A stretch of 64,000 nt of DNA, taken from the NCBI GenBank assembly GCA_017871115.1, contig JAFCIZ010000001.1, forward strand, positions 6,508,001 through 6,572,000, read 5' to 3'. The stretch's first letter is position 1. Each line of letters begins with the position of its first letter. The translations under genes were made by a program, and so were the position numbers. Positions 12,929 to 26,946 of the stretch are shown piece by piece. The notes under the pieces are model-generated. The model had not been told where the DNA came from. It did not search any database and was given only the letters and a program-made list of their open reading frames with translations. The stretch comes from Cunninghamella blakesleeana (Eukaryota > Mucoromycota > Mucoromycetes > Mucorales > Cunninghamellaceae).

Positions 12929-15900
12929 ATGTCTCTCACACCTACCATTCTACTATCTTCCTTAAAAGATTTTGCAAAGTGCGATGATCAATTAGCTGAC
13001 AAAATAAAAGAAACCATTCTTGATCCTTTTCAATCTAAACTTCAAGGAGAAAATAGATCATCGCCACTTTTTACTCAAGAAATAAAAAGCAAAGCTATTC
13101 AATTAACGCCTTTAGCTTTACGTATAATCAATCAAAATATTGAATCTCTTAAATTATTTATTGAATGGAAAAAAAATAACAGTGGGAATCATAATATAAT
13201 CAAGCATTGTTTAATCGATACCTCCTTCTATGCACTCACAGCTTTAACTCTTATGAAACCATATAATAATCTTAATCCTTTGGATATTGAAAAAATCACT
13301 TCGAATCTTATATGTAAACTTGTAGACATTGGTGAAGTAAGTTTGATATATATATGCAATATAGACTGAATTAAAAAAACAATATTGTCGTATATGTATT
13401 TTACTCTTTGATATTTATTTTCGCTTTTACTCTATTTTATTATTATTTGGTTTAAAAAACAAAAGTGGGCTCGTGCTTTAGAAGAGTTACGTAAATTCCA
13501 ACAACAATTGGGAACTGTTGCCAAAATAAAACTTGAAAAAGCAGCTCATATAGAATCAACAATGGGAATAGATAATGATACACTATATAAAGAACAAAGC
13601 ACTAAAATCTCTCCTGGGTCACCTACATCACTTGGTAAACATGTTTTGACAGAATCGCCTAATCAACCTACTACTCTTTATGGTAATCTTGATACAAATC
13701 GATCCAATTTATCAGAATTAGCTCTTCTTAGTGGCCGTATGACTCCTATGTCTAGTAGGGATGAAATGTTGATTCAAAAATATGCTGGTTTATTTATTTT
13801 TCCCTTTGACTCTACTATCAATGATAAAACGATAATACTTTTGGTGCTTGCTTATCAAATGAATGCTATAAGATGTTGGTGTGATATTCATGAAGGCTCA
13901 TTAATTAAGGTATGTTTTATTTTTTATTTATTGTTTTTTTTAAAAAAAAATAGTGAAACCAAGTAATAATTTTATTTTATCATCATCATGATCATCATCA
14001 TTATCACTTATAATTTTTGTTTTAGTATATTGCAGTGTTATTGGACCGCCCTGGAAATTTTATCGATTGGTGCAAACATTTATTAAAATACGATGAACAG
14101 TTAGCAAAAAAACAATTCAATTTACTTCAAAGACACCTATTTAGAATGGCAAATAAATGTTCTTCATCAGGTAAATATTTATAATACCATTTTAAATAGA
14201 AAAAAGGACAACAGCGAAATATTGAAATGCTATCATCCTATCTTTTTGTTATTTTTTTTTTTTAGATGATCCTTTAGAAGTTATATCAATACAAATATTA
14301 GCACTTAGATCATCAGCGTATGCAGAAATTGTTCCTTTAAGGTCGTTGTGTGACAAATTTGTTCGTTTAGGTATCAGTTACGAAAAATCTGCTCCTCAAG
14401 GTGATGAAACAATTATATACACAATAAAAAATAATGATATAAAAATCATTTAATAACATGTACTATTTATATTAAAATTATTTTTTTAAATTGTATAGTA
14501 AAATATGATCATCTTCAAAAGTACTGTAGTGATCTTTTACAAAATTTACACCCTATCACTCAAGATATTGATGAATTAGAAGCTTATTTCGTGTTTTGTG
14601 AATATTACGCGTACGTTTCTAGAAAGGTAAATAACATAATTAATTATACAAATATAAATCAATGGCTTTAATAAATTTTTTCTTTTATATATTTTTTTGA
14701 AATTATTTAGGCAAAATGTGATAGTGGTGCAATTTATGCTTATTCTTCAATGATAGAATTATTAGATACGATTCTCAAGTCAAATAACAAATTACCTTAT
14801 TATTTACAAACATATTACATCCATGCTAAACTATCATTATGTTCTCTTCAAATGGATAATATGGTTATAAATGACTCATGTAAATGAAAAAAAAAAAAAA
14901 AATGAAAAAAGGAAATGAAATATGAAAGGAAAAGAGAGTATATATATATATATAAAGAAATTGCTTTAAGTTATTTATATTGTCAAATTTAATATAAGTT
15001 AATTATTATTTATTTTTTATTATTATTACTAATTTTAGATATTGATATTTCGAATAACCTCACTGATATCGTTAAAAATATTCAACTTCTTTCACAAATA
15101 ATTCAGACAAATAATATTGCGAATGACAGCTATCAAGAGCAAGCATTAATTAAACTTTATAAGAGTTTACAAAACTTCCAATATAGTTCGAGTCGGTTAT
15201 GTGAACTAGTACAAACAAAGAAAGAAAATTCTGAAAGCTCTTCCGAATCACAATTAATATTAAACTACCATAATTATATTCCTTCACCATTGTCTAACGC
15301 TCTTCTTCATTGTGGCGAACTTATTCCTCTTAATTTAAGACTATCAAAAAAAAAGGTAAATGGTTTGATATATATATACCCTTACGTATATAAAGATTTA
15401 TTAGCTTGTATAAATATATATGATATACTCATATAAATAATATTTATTAGGGATGGATTAATAGAAATACAAAGGCAACAAACTATAAAGAAATGATACA
15501 GACTTTTGTTGATATCATGATATTAGTAGCTAAATTGCAATTTGATGTGAAGAATGAAAATACATATCATCAAGTTTATGATTATTTGTCAAACGCTGAG
15601 CAATTTTGTTCTGATAATGGTTTCCCTTCTGGCTTTAGATGGATATCCGCTTCTTATTATACTTTTGGCGCTGCTATGGTAACATCCAATATTATTGCTC
15701 AAGCTGTTTATCCTTTAAGAAAAGCTTGCACACTTTTAGAAAAAGATACCGATAGATGTAATAGTGATACTGGCAAACTACAATTGGCTAGGCGGTATGA
15801 AGTATTGGGGACGTGCTGTCAAAGAGAAGGAGATTTTGAAGTAAGTTAAATATATATATATATATATATGTTAAAAAAAGGAAATAAAAAAAGGAAAAAA

Positions 15901-18099
15901 AAAAAGATAACATATATTAACATATGTATGTTTATTTATTTATCTATTTATTAGGGTGCAATAAAAGCATTTAGAATGGCGTTGAAACGTATACCTTATT
16001 CAACGATTATTTCATTTACTTCTGGCTCAGATAAAATGGCAGTGTCTACTTTAATTGAACAAAAACCCTTGGTACCTAAACTCATTGATAGATTCCTCCG
16101 ATGCTCTATTAGTGATCATGAGCAAAAATCTTTTGCAACAGAACATATGGATTTATCAGGTTTAACGGCAACACAAAAATGTGTTTTATATGAATGCGAA
16201 GTACAAGTACTTCTTACTTTATCTTCACGCCTTAATTTGGTAAAACAACAAAATTGGCTTATTCATACATTATTACAACACTACTCTGAAATACAATTCC
16301 CTATACGCCGTGCAAGGTAAAAAAAATTAAAAAGTAAAATAAATTTATGCGAAAATGTTTGTATATTGCATACTATTATTATACTATATACTTATGCTTT
16401 TTCTTTTTTTATAGAGTTTTATTGAACAAAATACGTATGATATACTCAAATGGTTTTACTGGAAACGAAACTATACGTACAGCAATTTCCTATGCTATGG
16501 AAGTTCAAAAACTAATGAAAATACAGGTAATAATAGTGAATGTATATATTTTTATTAGCGCATATATATCAATAATTGCATTTTTTAATCTTTTTTTAAT
16601 ATCATCTTTGTGACATTATCTTTTTTTCTTTTGAATAGGATTATGGAAATGATAGCTATCTACTAAATTATAGACGTCATTATTTGGCATTATCCTTTTC
16701 ATGGATTGGGTTACTTCGTCGTCAGATTAATGAATTATCCCCCAAGAACTTTGCCAATGCTCTTTATAATTGGAAATCATTATTGAAAAAAATCAATTAT
16801 ATGACATCATCAAGTAAGTACCACATTTTAGTATATATTAAAGTAGATTATACATATTATTAATTTTATATTTTTTATTCCATTTTGCTCCATTTTTTTA
16901 ATAGGTCCAACATCAAAAGATGATATGGAACAGGTCTATTTCCGGATTGACGATATTGATAGACTCTATGATCATTTACGTATGTATGAAAAATAAGCTT
17001 ATACATATAAAATTTTAGTAACTATACTAAGGCTATTAATTATTTTTCTTTTGTTATAATATATTTTAATAGGTATTCTTGTTGATTTATTTAGTTTAAT
17101 GGGTCATCCAACTCTTCAAATTAATGCATTGCGTTTATTGTTAAAATTAAATAACGGACTTCGTGATTCCTCAATTGATCATATATCCGGTAAATCATAT
17201 ATTATTAAAATACCAATTTTAAAATTAACAAGTAATTTTTTTATATATGAATACTAATATTTATTTTCATTTTTTTATTTATTTATTTTAGATACAATTA
17301 TCATCACAACAACAATCGGTCGTCTTTTTTCTGATTTAGGATATAATGGAAAAGCTACTTTAGAATTCTCCAAGGCCAAAAAATTAATCCAAGAAAACAC
17401 ATGTACTAACCAGGCCGAACTATATTATATGATACATTATTCAAATCACCTGGCAATATTAGGTGAAACTGAAAAAAGGTACATTGAACTGCTTTAATTT
17501 TATCATGTTACAATCTTTGTATTAAAAAAAATAAAAAAATAAAAATAAAAAAAGCCTTAATTAACTGTAGTTATTTTTTTTTTATATAGTAAAAGCATCA
17601 TCAATACTGTCAGAACTTCTGGGGAAAAAGGTGCAATTGGCCATTTTAAGGACAATTCTAGTCGATCATTAAAGAAAAATGCCTTCAATTATTTCATTTT
17701 ATCTGATTGCTACTTGACAAGATCAATGTTATCTTTGCACTCGGTAATTCATGATACTTTTATAATTTAATTATATATATATATATATTTTTTGATTATT
17801 CATATATTTATTTATTAATCAACATTTGTTTACATATTATTATACTAATAGGAATCATTAAATGACGCCATTAATGACTGTATCTCATGCTATAACGTTT
17901 TAAGCAGCTATTTAAGAAGTATTAAGAAGAATACAACCAAATATAACCCATATGAAAACATATTTTTAATAAACACCAACACACAAAATAAAACTGACAG
18001 CATATCTGAAAACCTGGATTCATTGGAATCTAACCTCACATTTAGAGAATATCAATGGACTATAGCTATAGTAATTATATGAAAATTATAATATATACT

Positions 18100-18159
<60 letters not shown>

Positions 18160-21100
18160 TGATACTGAATGTTCTAAGGGGAACATTGGATTATTAACAA
18201 AATAACTATGATAATAATAACAATACTATTTTCTTTTGTAGAAACTTGGTGCTTGCCTGAGTCGATTGGGATATTTACATATGCTTCGTGGCTCTTGGAA
18301 AGATGCTCTTTATTACCTTAGACTTGGCCAAAAACTTGCGGAAAAAGTGAAATCGAATACATTACTCTTTCAATTTTATGTACAGCTGAGTAATTCATTT
18401 TTACGTACGGGGCATATGGACGATTGCAAGCGATCCTTACAACATGCTTGTGAAATTAGACCAATGGTAAAAACGGTGATTATTTATATAAGAATTGATG
18501 TTGGTATAAATTGATACTTATCTTTTTTTCTTTTATATATATAGGGAACGTGTTATACCCGTGAAGAGGCAGAATTGAAGTTAATTATTGGCGATATTGA
18601 TGCAAGTCAAAATTACTTTGATGAAGCCATTCAATCCTATGATACCGTGGACGAATTACTAAAGAAAATAATGGAACCTACTTATATCATATCTGTTGAA
18701 AGTCTTCATGAAAGGTAGTAACGCCAATTATATAGTATATATATATTCACACGCTCTGTTTATTTTCTATAATGTATCTTACATAAATTTAATTACAAAT
18801 AGTGATACTGAATCGGATCGGCTACTCTTACTTTCACAAGATGCTCAACCAACTAAAAATGAAATGAAAGGTAAAATAGAAATACAGAAATATATAATAC
18901 AATATATATAATAAATCAAATAAAATTTTTACTAAGTTTAATCTGTGATTATCTACTATTACTAATTAATTATAGAAAACACACAATTCGAATGCGCGCC
19001 TATTCAAGCTAAACAAGGCGAAGCAGCGATATATAAATGTAATTTATAAAATACAAAAATAATTTAATTATAAACTACTTTATTAGCAGTTATTCATATT
19101 CTATTTTTTATTACTGCTAATACTATTATTATTGTTTTAACCTTATAGCTCTCATTATGGTACAAAAAGGAATACTTGATAAAAGCTTGGGTATATTGGA
19201 AAAATTTGAAGAAAGTGGTGTAATGTCTACTCAAGAGGTAAGGATTATAGCAAAATGAAAAAGAAAAAGTAAAACACTTGATAATTCATTCACTTACACC
19301 TTTTTAATTTTTACTTTATTTTATTTTATTTTTTATTAGGATTTACTCAATGCTACTATTGCACATATTCGTTTGTTAATGGTTAGAGAAGAGCTTGATA
19401 AACATAATGAAACTAATCATACAAATAATAATGGTAAGTATATTGAATATACTTATTTATATGATTATTTATTTATATGATTATATTATTTATTTTTATT
19501 ATTTATTTGTATATATATATTTATTTAGTATCGATATTACCTTCTTTACGACTTCAACGTGGTCAACCAATCAAACATAGTAACTTAAGCCATGGTCTTC
19601 GTGTTGCAAGAGATAATTTATCACACTCGCTTGAACGATTACTGGAAACACATAGATCATGCTCAAAGATTGGAAATATTAAACTTTTACAAAGAATATG
19701 TAATGGAATTGGCTACGGAATGTTTTATAAAAACCAATTTTCAAGCAGTAGTGGTATTTTAGTCAGCAACTATGCGGGCATCAGTGCTTACTACTTGGAA
19801 ATGTCTAAAGGAATATCATTACGACGTGAAATGCAAACTGCTTTAGACCAAAAGTTAGGAATTGGACTTACATCTGCTAAAGATGGACTCTCATGGCCGA
19901 AATTAATCATTGATCAAGATGAATATGAACTAAACAATAATAATATTGAAATACCACCAATGCTTATGTCTTCGCAAATAAAATCCCATCTTTTAACTCT
20001 ACGTGATTTGTACCGCCAAGAACATGATTTAGATGATACTGAATTTCAAACGTGCTTTATTGACATATTACCTAATAATTGGACTGTCTGCTCATTAAAA
20101 TTTGATCCTGATACTCAAACACTTTATATCTGCCAATACCGTACAAAGGAAACACCTTTTGTAATAAAATTACCATTAAATCGTGAAAAACAATCATCTG
20201 GTGAAAGAACCTCTCTTTCATTGGAACATGCTCAGAATGAGTTAAAAGATATTATTCAACTCAGTGATGAAACTATTCATAATAATAAACAAAAAGAGTT
20301 GAATAAAAAGGCAGTTGAAGAATGGTGGTTGTCAAGAATTCAATTAGATAATAGATTGAAGAATCTCTTAGAACAAATGGAAAATTCATGGATTGGAGGT
20401 TTTAAGGTACATCATATAGTATATGTTTATATCCATATTTATTATACTGATTTATCCTTTTTTTTAAAAAATAAAAATAAAAATAAAAAATATAATAGGG
20501 GCTATTCTGTGGTAGATATAAGCAATGCGACAAATCATTTAAAATATTTCAGCAAAGCGTTAAGACTATATTCACCAATGCACTATTTGGAACCAAAGTT
20601 ACAACGACAATGAATAAAAATAAACGTACCTTGGATATCAACGATAGAATACTACACATGATTTTACATCTTGGTTTAAACCCATCACATAATGAAATTG
20701 ATGATATTGTACATTTTATACTCAACAGTTATGAAAATCAAGATATTCATAATAATCATTCGCAAACAATTGTAGAAAAAATTAGACATCAATTACATTG
20801 TGCCATCAAAACTTATCATGATCAATCATTACTTGCTGGAACCAATACAATGGAACCTTTACCTAATGAACATTTAATTCTTATACCAGATCAGCACACT
20901 CAAATGTTTCCTCTTGAAAGTATGCCAATTTTACGAAACCAATCTGTATCAAGATTACCCTGTATGTCATTCTTACGTGATCGTATTATTTATGGACAGT
21001 ATTGTCAACAAAGATTAAACAATAATCAAGCAGATATATCTACAACAGAAGATGCCATGGAATATGAGGAAGAAGATTGGACTGACATTAAAATAGATGC

Positions 21101-21178
21101 TTCCAAAGCTTATTATATTCTTAATCCATCTGGTGATCTCAAATATACCCAAGCCGCTTTTGAAGAATTGTTTACTAG

Positions 21179-21223
<45 letters not shown>

Positions 21224-22110
21224 CAAAAAAGAATAAAATAAATATAACAAATCAAAAAATTAATACATAACGTCTTTTTTTTAATAAAATAAATAGTATG
21301 CATACATGGGAAGGAAAAATTCAAGAAAAACCAAGTGAAATGGAATGTAGAAGCGTTTTAAAACAAAAACACTTGTATATGTAAGTTTTATTTAAATCAT
21401 ATTTTTTTTTAAAAAAAAATCTTAATTACAAAATCTAACCATCTATCTATCAATCTACCCATCTATATGTTTATTTATAGGTATTTTGGTCATAGCGCAG
21501 GGCAATCATTAATTCGTGGCCAATTAATCAAACAGTTGCCTAGTTGTCCAGTAACATTATTAATGGGTTGTAGTAGCGGCACTTTACAATCACAAGGAGA
21601 ATATGATCCGCATGGATATGTTTTAAATTATTTATTGGGTGGAAGGTAATTATCATATATTATAAATATATATAAATCGTATAAAATCATATGTATAAAA
21701 AAAAAGGATCTGAAACATATTAAATTAATTTGTACGTGTGATTTTTTTTTTTATTTTTTTTCTTTTATATATAATATTTTTTAAATGGTAATAGCCCAGC
21801 TGTAGTGGCAAATCTATGGGATGTAACAGATAAAAGCATTGATAAAATCACTAAAAGTATGATGGATCGATGGGGTGTCTTTAGCAAAAACAATGATGCA
21901 GACATATCTATTGTTGAAGCATTGACAAGATCTCGGAATGACTGTCCATTACCATATTTAATAGGTAAACCCCCACAAATGAATAAAAAATAAAAAATAA
22001 AAAAATAAAACTAATTGTCCCTTTTTTTATTTGTTTATTTGTTCATATTACTATACACATGATATTTAGGTGCAGCAACGGTTGTTTATGGAGTTCCAGT
22101 ATATATATGA
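12929..22110 (+). CDS. ESP1: Separase (peptidase C50), cohesin-cleaving cysteine protease
   Basis: Separase cuts the kleisin subunit of cohesin at anaphase onset. This model has about 28 exons and about 2,100 residues, within the family range. The long N-terminal part is helical-repeat-like, as expected for the arm that binds securin. The C-terminal protease is clear: EHLILIPDQHTQMFPLESMP, then AYYILNPSGDL, the catalytic His in YFGHSAGQ (near 21490) and the catalytic Cys in LLMGCSSG (near 21575), followed by SPAVVANLWDVTDKSID. The gene ends with a 41-nt exon at 22070-22110 after LPYLIG. In yeast, S. pombe and human enzymes as I recall them, the residue after the catalytic His is Gly; here it is Ser. 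Introns carry a poly-A run (18104-18157) and a poly-T run (21182-21223). It converges with the Opi1-like gene. Confidence 0.93.
18104..18157. repeat. Poly-A tract (about 54 A) in a separase intron
   Basis: An uninterrupted A run inside the intron that ends before the exon at about 18241. It is not obviously the tail of an inserted retrocopy, because no gene-like sequence or target-site duplication is visible beside it. Confidence 0.9.
21182..21223. repeat. Poly-T tract (about 42 T) at a separase 5' splice site
   Basis: The run begins two bases after the GT donor of the intron that follows EELFT. The donor therefore reads GTATTTTT and would be weak by consensus. Confidence 0.9.
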
Positions 22111-22372
22111 AAAGAGTATAATGTACATATAAATGTATTAACAAATAAATAAATAAATAAATTACATTTAAAAAATAAATAAAAGTATATATGTATGAGC
22201 TATATTTATTAATGGATGAAGATTTAAATACAAATATATATATTTATAAATATATATTAAAAAAATAAAAAATAAAAAATAAAAAGGAAAAAAAAATTAT
22301 GGTAAAAGAAAATACAATGTTATTTATGTTTATATACTATATATATGATATAATAAGAAAAAAGGAAAAAAA

Positions 22373-24519
22373 TTAGTTAGTTTCCATTGGTTCAACAGTT
22401 GAAGTATTAACAGAAGTTGATGAGGATGATGAAGTACTAGCTTGTTGTTCTTGAATTGTTTCCATTGGAGGGTCATTAGGATTATTTTTTCTAGTAGTAT
22501 TAGAACTTGGGGTAGAACGACGAGTCATACCAACCGAATGTAAACGATCTAACCAAAGCTCTGCACGATCAATAGTATCTGAAAAGACATTAGAGACAGA
22601 TTGTAACATTTCAACTGATTCACTACCGAAATTTAATAATTTAATAGAACTATCTTGTACTTCAGGTTGTTGTTGATGAGGGCCAAGAGCAGGCGATGTC
22701 ATTGGTGATTGTGTAGTAGATGAATTTAAAAGAGCCCAACGACTAGGTAATGCCAAGATAAAGGATCGAACGCTAGCTTTTGCTTGTTCTGGTAAGCCAA
22801 CACCTGCATATTTAGTAATAATCTCAACTACTTTTCTTAAGGTTTCGATGACTTCTTTCTTAATGGCCGTTAAAGTTCCGGCAGCATTACTTTCATCCGT
22901 TGTTACAACTGTACGACTATTGCTTGGCGCTGATGATGATGATGAGGATGAGGATTTTACAGCTAATGATACTAATACATCACGAAGTAATTTCATTTGC
23001 TGGTCAATATGTTGACTAGCATACTATATATATTATTTTTCAATTAATATAAATTAATATAATATATAGAGAAAATTATATTATTAATAATTAGATTAAG
23101 GTTTCCTATTTTTGTTAAAGAATAAAAGAAAAAAATATTCCAGATTCTTTTTTATGTATATATATAGATCGCTTTTTTTTTGTGTACCTGTAACCATGAG
23201 AGACAATACTTTAAACATTTCATACTTTCTTCACTAATAACGGCAGCCGTTGTACCAGCAGCAGATCCAGCATGTACAACTAACTGCTTCCATCTACTTT
23301 TTGATGCAGCTGGTGAAGGTCGGTGGTGATGAATTGCTGTGGGTGATTTTGCTGAGAGGGTATAAGGACGATGTGGTGAAGTTGAACGAGATCCAGATCT
23401 AGAAGTGGATTTTTTAATATCTATATTTAAAAATAAAAAATCAGTATCAATATTTATTTATTTTTTTGGGGGAGAGAAAAAAAACAATGAAATTATATAT
23501 ATATATTTATAAAAATGTTGAGTAATTGTTTACTTACGTAATGATTCCTCACGAGAATGTCTTCGTCTGTGCGTTTCATAGTTATCGTTAAGTGATGCAT
23601 TTGCAAGAGCAGTCGTTGCAGCTACAGTTGGATCTTCTTCGTTAGGATAGGCTGTATCCATCTATATAAAAAAATGAGGAAGAATTAAAAGGAGAAAAAA
23701 AGAAAAAAAAAAAGAGAGAGAGAGAGTAAGGGAAAAAAAAAAAAATTTAATATATTATAAAAAAAAATTCAAAATTCCTGAAACGCAAAAAAATAACACA
23801 TGTTGGGGCTATTTTTTTTTATTATTATTATTCTTATTTATTTACCTGATGATGGTTTGATGTATTGGAGGAAGATGATGATGATGATGAAGGATGTTGT
23901 GGACCAAATTTATCATAAATTGGAGAAGCAAAAGATTCTACCATTTCAGCACCATATTTTACTACAGGGCTAGAAGCTTTTGATGATTCATAGACTCTTA
24001 AAGCTGAATGAACAAGTGGATGATTAGATACACGACGAATAAAATGTTGTTGCTGCTGAGGCTGAGGTTGAGTTATAAGTAAATCTTCATCATAAGTTGA
24101 ATCACTAGAAAATGACTGTCTAGCTGATTTAATTGATCCAGAAGGTGTAGCTAATAATGGTGTGCTAGGTGTAGTAGAAGGTGTCGATATCGTTGATATA
24201 GGTGGGAGTGTAATAGGTTGATTAGTTGATGTTATGTTTTTAGCTAATAATAATAACAAACAAATAAATAAATAAATAAATAACCAATCAATTAAAAAAA
24301 TATTCCTTATTGTCATTATTATTAATAATATTTCGTTATATATATATATATATATATATTTATGAATAATAACAACATCCTTTATATATAATTACATTTT
24401 GATAAATTATCTAAAGCTTCAGCTGCTAATCGTACATCACTATCTTGTGTATCAATATTATCATCTATTTGATCATTATTATTGCAAAGCTGTGTAATAG
24501 ACATTGGTGATTTAGACAT
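22373..24519 (-). CDS. OPI1: Opi1-family transcriptional repressor
   Basis: In yeast, Opi1 represses phospholipid-synthesis genes and is tethered at the ER by phosphatidic acid and Scs2. Five exons (24519-24396, 24243-23846, 23661-23538, 23420-23188, 23023-22373) sum to 1,530 nt, 509 residues plus stop, all in phase. Family landmarks are DVRLAAEALDNLS in exon 1, FIRRVSNHPLVHSALRVYE then VVKYGAEMVESF in exon 2, ISEESMKCLKYCLSWLQ in exon 4, and IKKEVIETLRKVVEIITKYAG then VRSFILALPSRWALL in exon 5. The C-terminus is Ser/Thr-rich and probably disordered. I see no FFAT-like motif with confidence and no basic PA-binding patch as clear as in yeast, so lipid sensing remains inference. The stop is 263 bases from the convergent separase stop. 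Confidence 0.9.
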
Positions 24520-25728
24520 GATTATATTATATATATTTAAACTAAGTTTATATAATCAGTAGTAATAATAATAAAAATAAAAAAGCAAGCGTTTTTAAAA
24601 AAAAAATTGATAAAAAAAAATAATAAATGAAATAAAAAAGGGCTATAGATTGAAAGAAGAATAGAATAAAATAAAGTATATAATAAATAAAATAAAGAGA
24701 GGAAAGAGCTGTAAAAAAAGGAAAAAAAAAGAAGAGACGAAAAAAATAAAAAAATGGGGAATAAAAAAAAAAAATGAATTCATATGATAAAAAAGTTATA
24801 GTAGATTCCCCAGCCTATACTGTATTTGGAAACCTAAAATCGATTTTATATTTTAATTGGTCAATTTTCATAAAAAACATGATCTTATTTTTTACTCATT
24901 GTTTTATACAAGTAGTATTGTCTTTTAATATTAAAAATTTAAAGTTACGTAAAAATATTACATAAAATAAAATAGTATTAGTGAATTATATAAAAAACAG
25001 TATGTTATTAGTTTGATCAGCGAATTAGAATTATCATTAAAACTAACCTTTAGTGTTCATAAGTTGTTTATTGATAGTTTTTACTTGTAAAAAAATAATC
25101 TTATTTAAGAGAATATGGGGTAGGAGGATGGATAAAAAAGGAAATAAAATCCACCATTTTTACTTGACTCGGTGGACTAAAATTTTCTAAATAAATATAT
25201 CGAGATTATTTTTTATGTATTACGAATCTTTACGTATTTTTATATTTATTTAAAAATAAAAAACAAGAATAAAAAAGGTACCTACTATATAATCTGTTCC
25301 TAGAATATAGTCCTGAAAAGATCAGTTTAACTTATTCAGAATACTTCTTTTTCAATTGTTTTGATATTTATCTTGAAACACTAATTCTTTCTATTTATTT
25401 ATGTAAATGTTTTTCATATTTATATATAAAATTATATAAAAAATAGAGCATGACACACTCGCTGATTAAATTTTTATATGCTTGGCAGTTTTGGCGGAGA
25501 ACGAAAATCTTGCTAGGTACAATTTTTCCACTTTAAAGATGATCGAGATTTTTTTTTTTGAGCATTTCTTTTTTTTTATTCAATTTTGGGTTAGCAGTCA
25601 TTACTTTTTATTTCGATTTTAAACTTTCATTTAAACTCAATTACTTAAAAAAAATAAAAATTGAACTTTCTCATTTTTATAATAAAATAAAATATAAATA
25701 TACCAATAAAAAAATATATTAAATAAAG
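24520..25728. other. Intergenic region between OPI1 and the MFS gene
   Basis: About 1.2 kb of A/T-rich DNA holding the divergent promoters of the Opi1-like gene (-) and the transporter (+). The GC-richest stretch is about 25483-25520 (CTTGGCAGTTTTGGCGGAGA), some 220 bases before the transporter ATG. A 63-codon open frame at 24774-24965 has no recognisable content and is not called. Confidence 0.5.
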
Positions 25729-26946
25729 ATGGAAGAAATGGAAGTTGAAAGGTTTCCAGATTTAACGCGAGAAGTAAAAAAATGGAAAGTATGGATTATG
25801 GTTTTTTTTGCCACATTAATAAACATTATGACATTTGGAATATCATTTAGTTTTGGTATTTTTCAAGATGAATACAAGAAAAATATTTTGAAAAACGAAT
25901 CAAATTTAGCAATCTCTTTCATTGGCACAATTGCGGGATCATTGACTTATTTATTGTCTGTTGCTATATCTAGATATTTATATAAAGAAAACATGAAATG
26001 GATCATGCTAAGCGGTTCTATTTTAATGAGTTTAGGTTTAATATTAGCAAGCTTTTCCACTCAATTATGGCAATTTTATATAACTCAGGGATTTATGTTT
26101 GGCCTAGGTTCATCGATGGTATATATTCCTAGTATTAGCTCCATTCCTCAATGGTTCAATGAAAACAGAGCGTTAGCAATGGGCATTGTTTCATCTGGTA
26201 CGGGTATTGGTGGATTGATATTTTCTCCATTCACAAATTATCTTATTACAAAATATAGTTGGGAATGGTGTTTAAGAATAATGGGAATTATCATATTCAT
26301 AACAATGATATCTTCAAGCTTAATTATAAAGCAAAGATACCAAGTTAATAAGCCATTAGCGATTATAAATAAGCCAATAGTAAAAAACAATAAATTCATA
26401 CTAAGCTGCCTTTCTACTCTCTTTCAATCAACCGGGTATTTGGTTCCTTTATACTTCATGCCAGAGTATAGTCAAACTTTAGGCTTTACAGTAGAAACTT
26501 CTTCTTTATTTCTAGGGATCCACAACGGATTATCTGCTTTTGGAAAAATAACTCTTGGGCTAATTGCAGATAAATATGGAAGACAAAACATGATAGTTTC
26601 AAGCTGCCTAATCTCTACATTAAGCGTGTTTTGCTTATGGATGATAAAAAGTAAAAGTACATTCATAGCATTTAATATTATCTATGCTATGACGTCTGGT
26701 AATTCTGTATCTTTATTTCCTACTGTAATAGCAGACATATTTGGTATCGAAAACTTCTCAACCGTTAACTCTCTTACGTATTTCATCAGAGGTGTTGGTA
26801 CTTTGGTTGGCACACCATTGGGTGGGTATATATTAGATGTTACAAATGAGTATGTTTATATTATTATATATGTTGGAATTTCACTTGCATTAGCTACCAT
26901 TTTCATATTATTATTAAGATTGTATTACAAAAAAAAAATTGTATAA
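25729..26946 (+). CDS. Major facilitator superfamily transporter (monocarboxylate-porter-like)
   Basis: A 405-residue, 12-TM-type carrier in the plasma or an organelle membrane. After a charged N-tail, TM1 is WIMVFFATLINIMTFGISF. The segment RALAMGIVSSGTGIGGLIF is the hallmark of the MCT-like branch (TM4-TM5). GLIADKYGRQNM is the MFS loop-8/9 motif, and VGTLVGTPLGGYILDVT is the late TM11 signature. The classic animal MCT TM1 signature (DGGWGW-type) is absent, so the substrate is not predictable. Unlike nearly every neighbour it is a single uninterrupted exon, flanked by 1.2 and 1.7 kb of apparently empty sequence. Base composition matches its surroundings. Confidence 0.85.
   Translation: MEEMEVERFPDLTREVKKWKVWIMVFFATLINIMTFGISFSFGIFQDEYKKNILKNESNLAISFIGTIAGSLTYLLSVAISRYLYKENMKWIMLSGSILMSLGLILASFSTQLWQFYITQGFMFGLGSSMVYIPSISSIPQWFNENRALAMGIVSSGTGIGGLIFSPFTNYLITKYSWEWCLRIMGIIIFITMISSSLIIKQRYQVNKPLAIINKPIVKNNKFILSCLSTLFQSTGYLVPLYFMPEYSQTLGFTVETSSLFLGIHNGLSAFGKITLGLIADKYGRQNMIVSSCLISTLSVFCLWMIKSKSTFIAFNIIYAMTSGNSVSLFPTVIADIFGIENFSTVNSLTYFIRGVGTLVGTPLGGYILDVTNEYVYIIIYVGISLALATIFILLLRLYYKKKIV

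Noticed and set aside
18104..18157. Possible retrotransposon or processed pseudogene tail
   Set aside because: Only a poly-A run inside an intron; no element body and no target-site duplication.
24774..24965. 63-codon open frame upstream of the MFS gene
   Set aside because: Composition is Ile/Phe/Lys-rich as expected from A/T DNA, there is no recognisable motif, and it lies alone in an intergenic region.
26466..26666. Antisense frame inside the MFS gene
   Set aside because: No motif; the + strand reading has complete MFS signatures.
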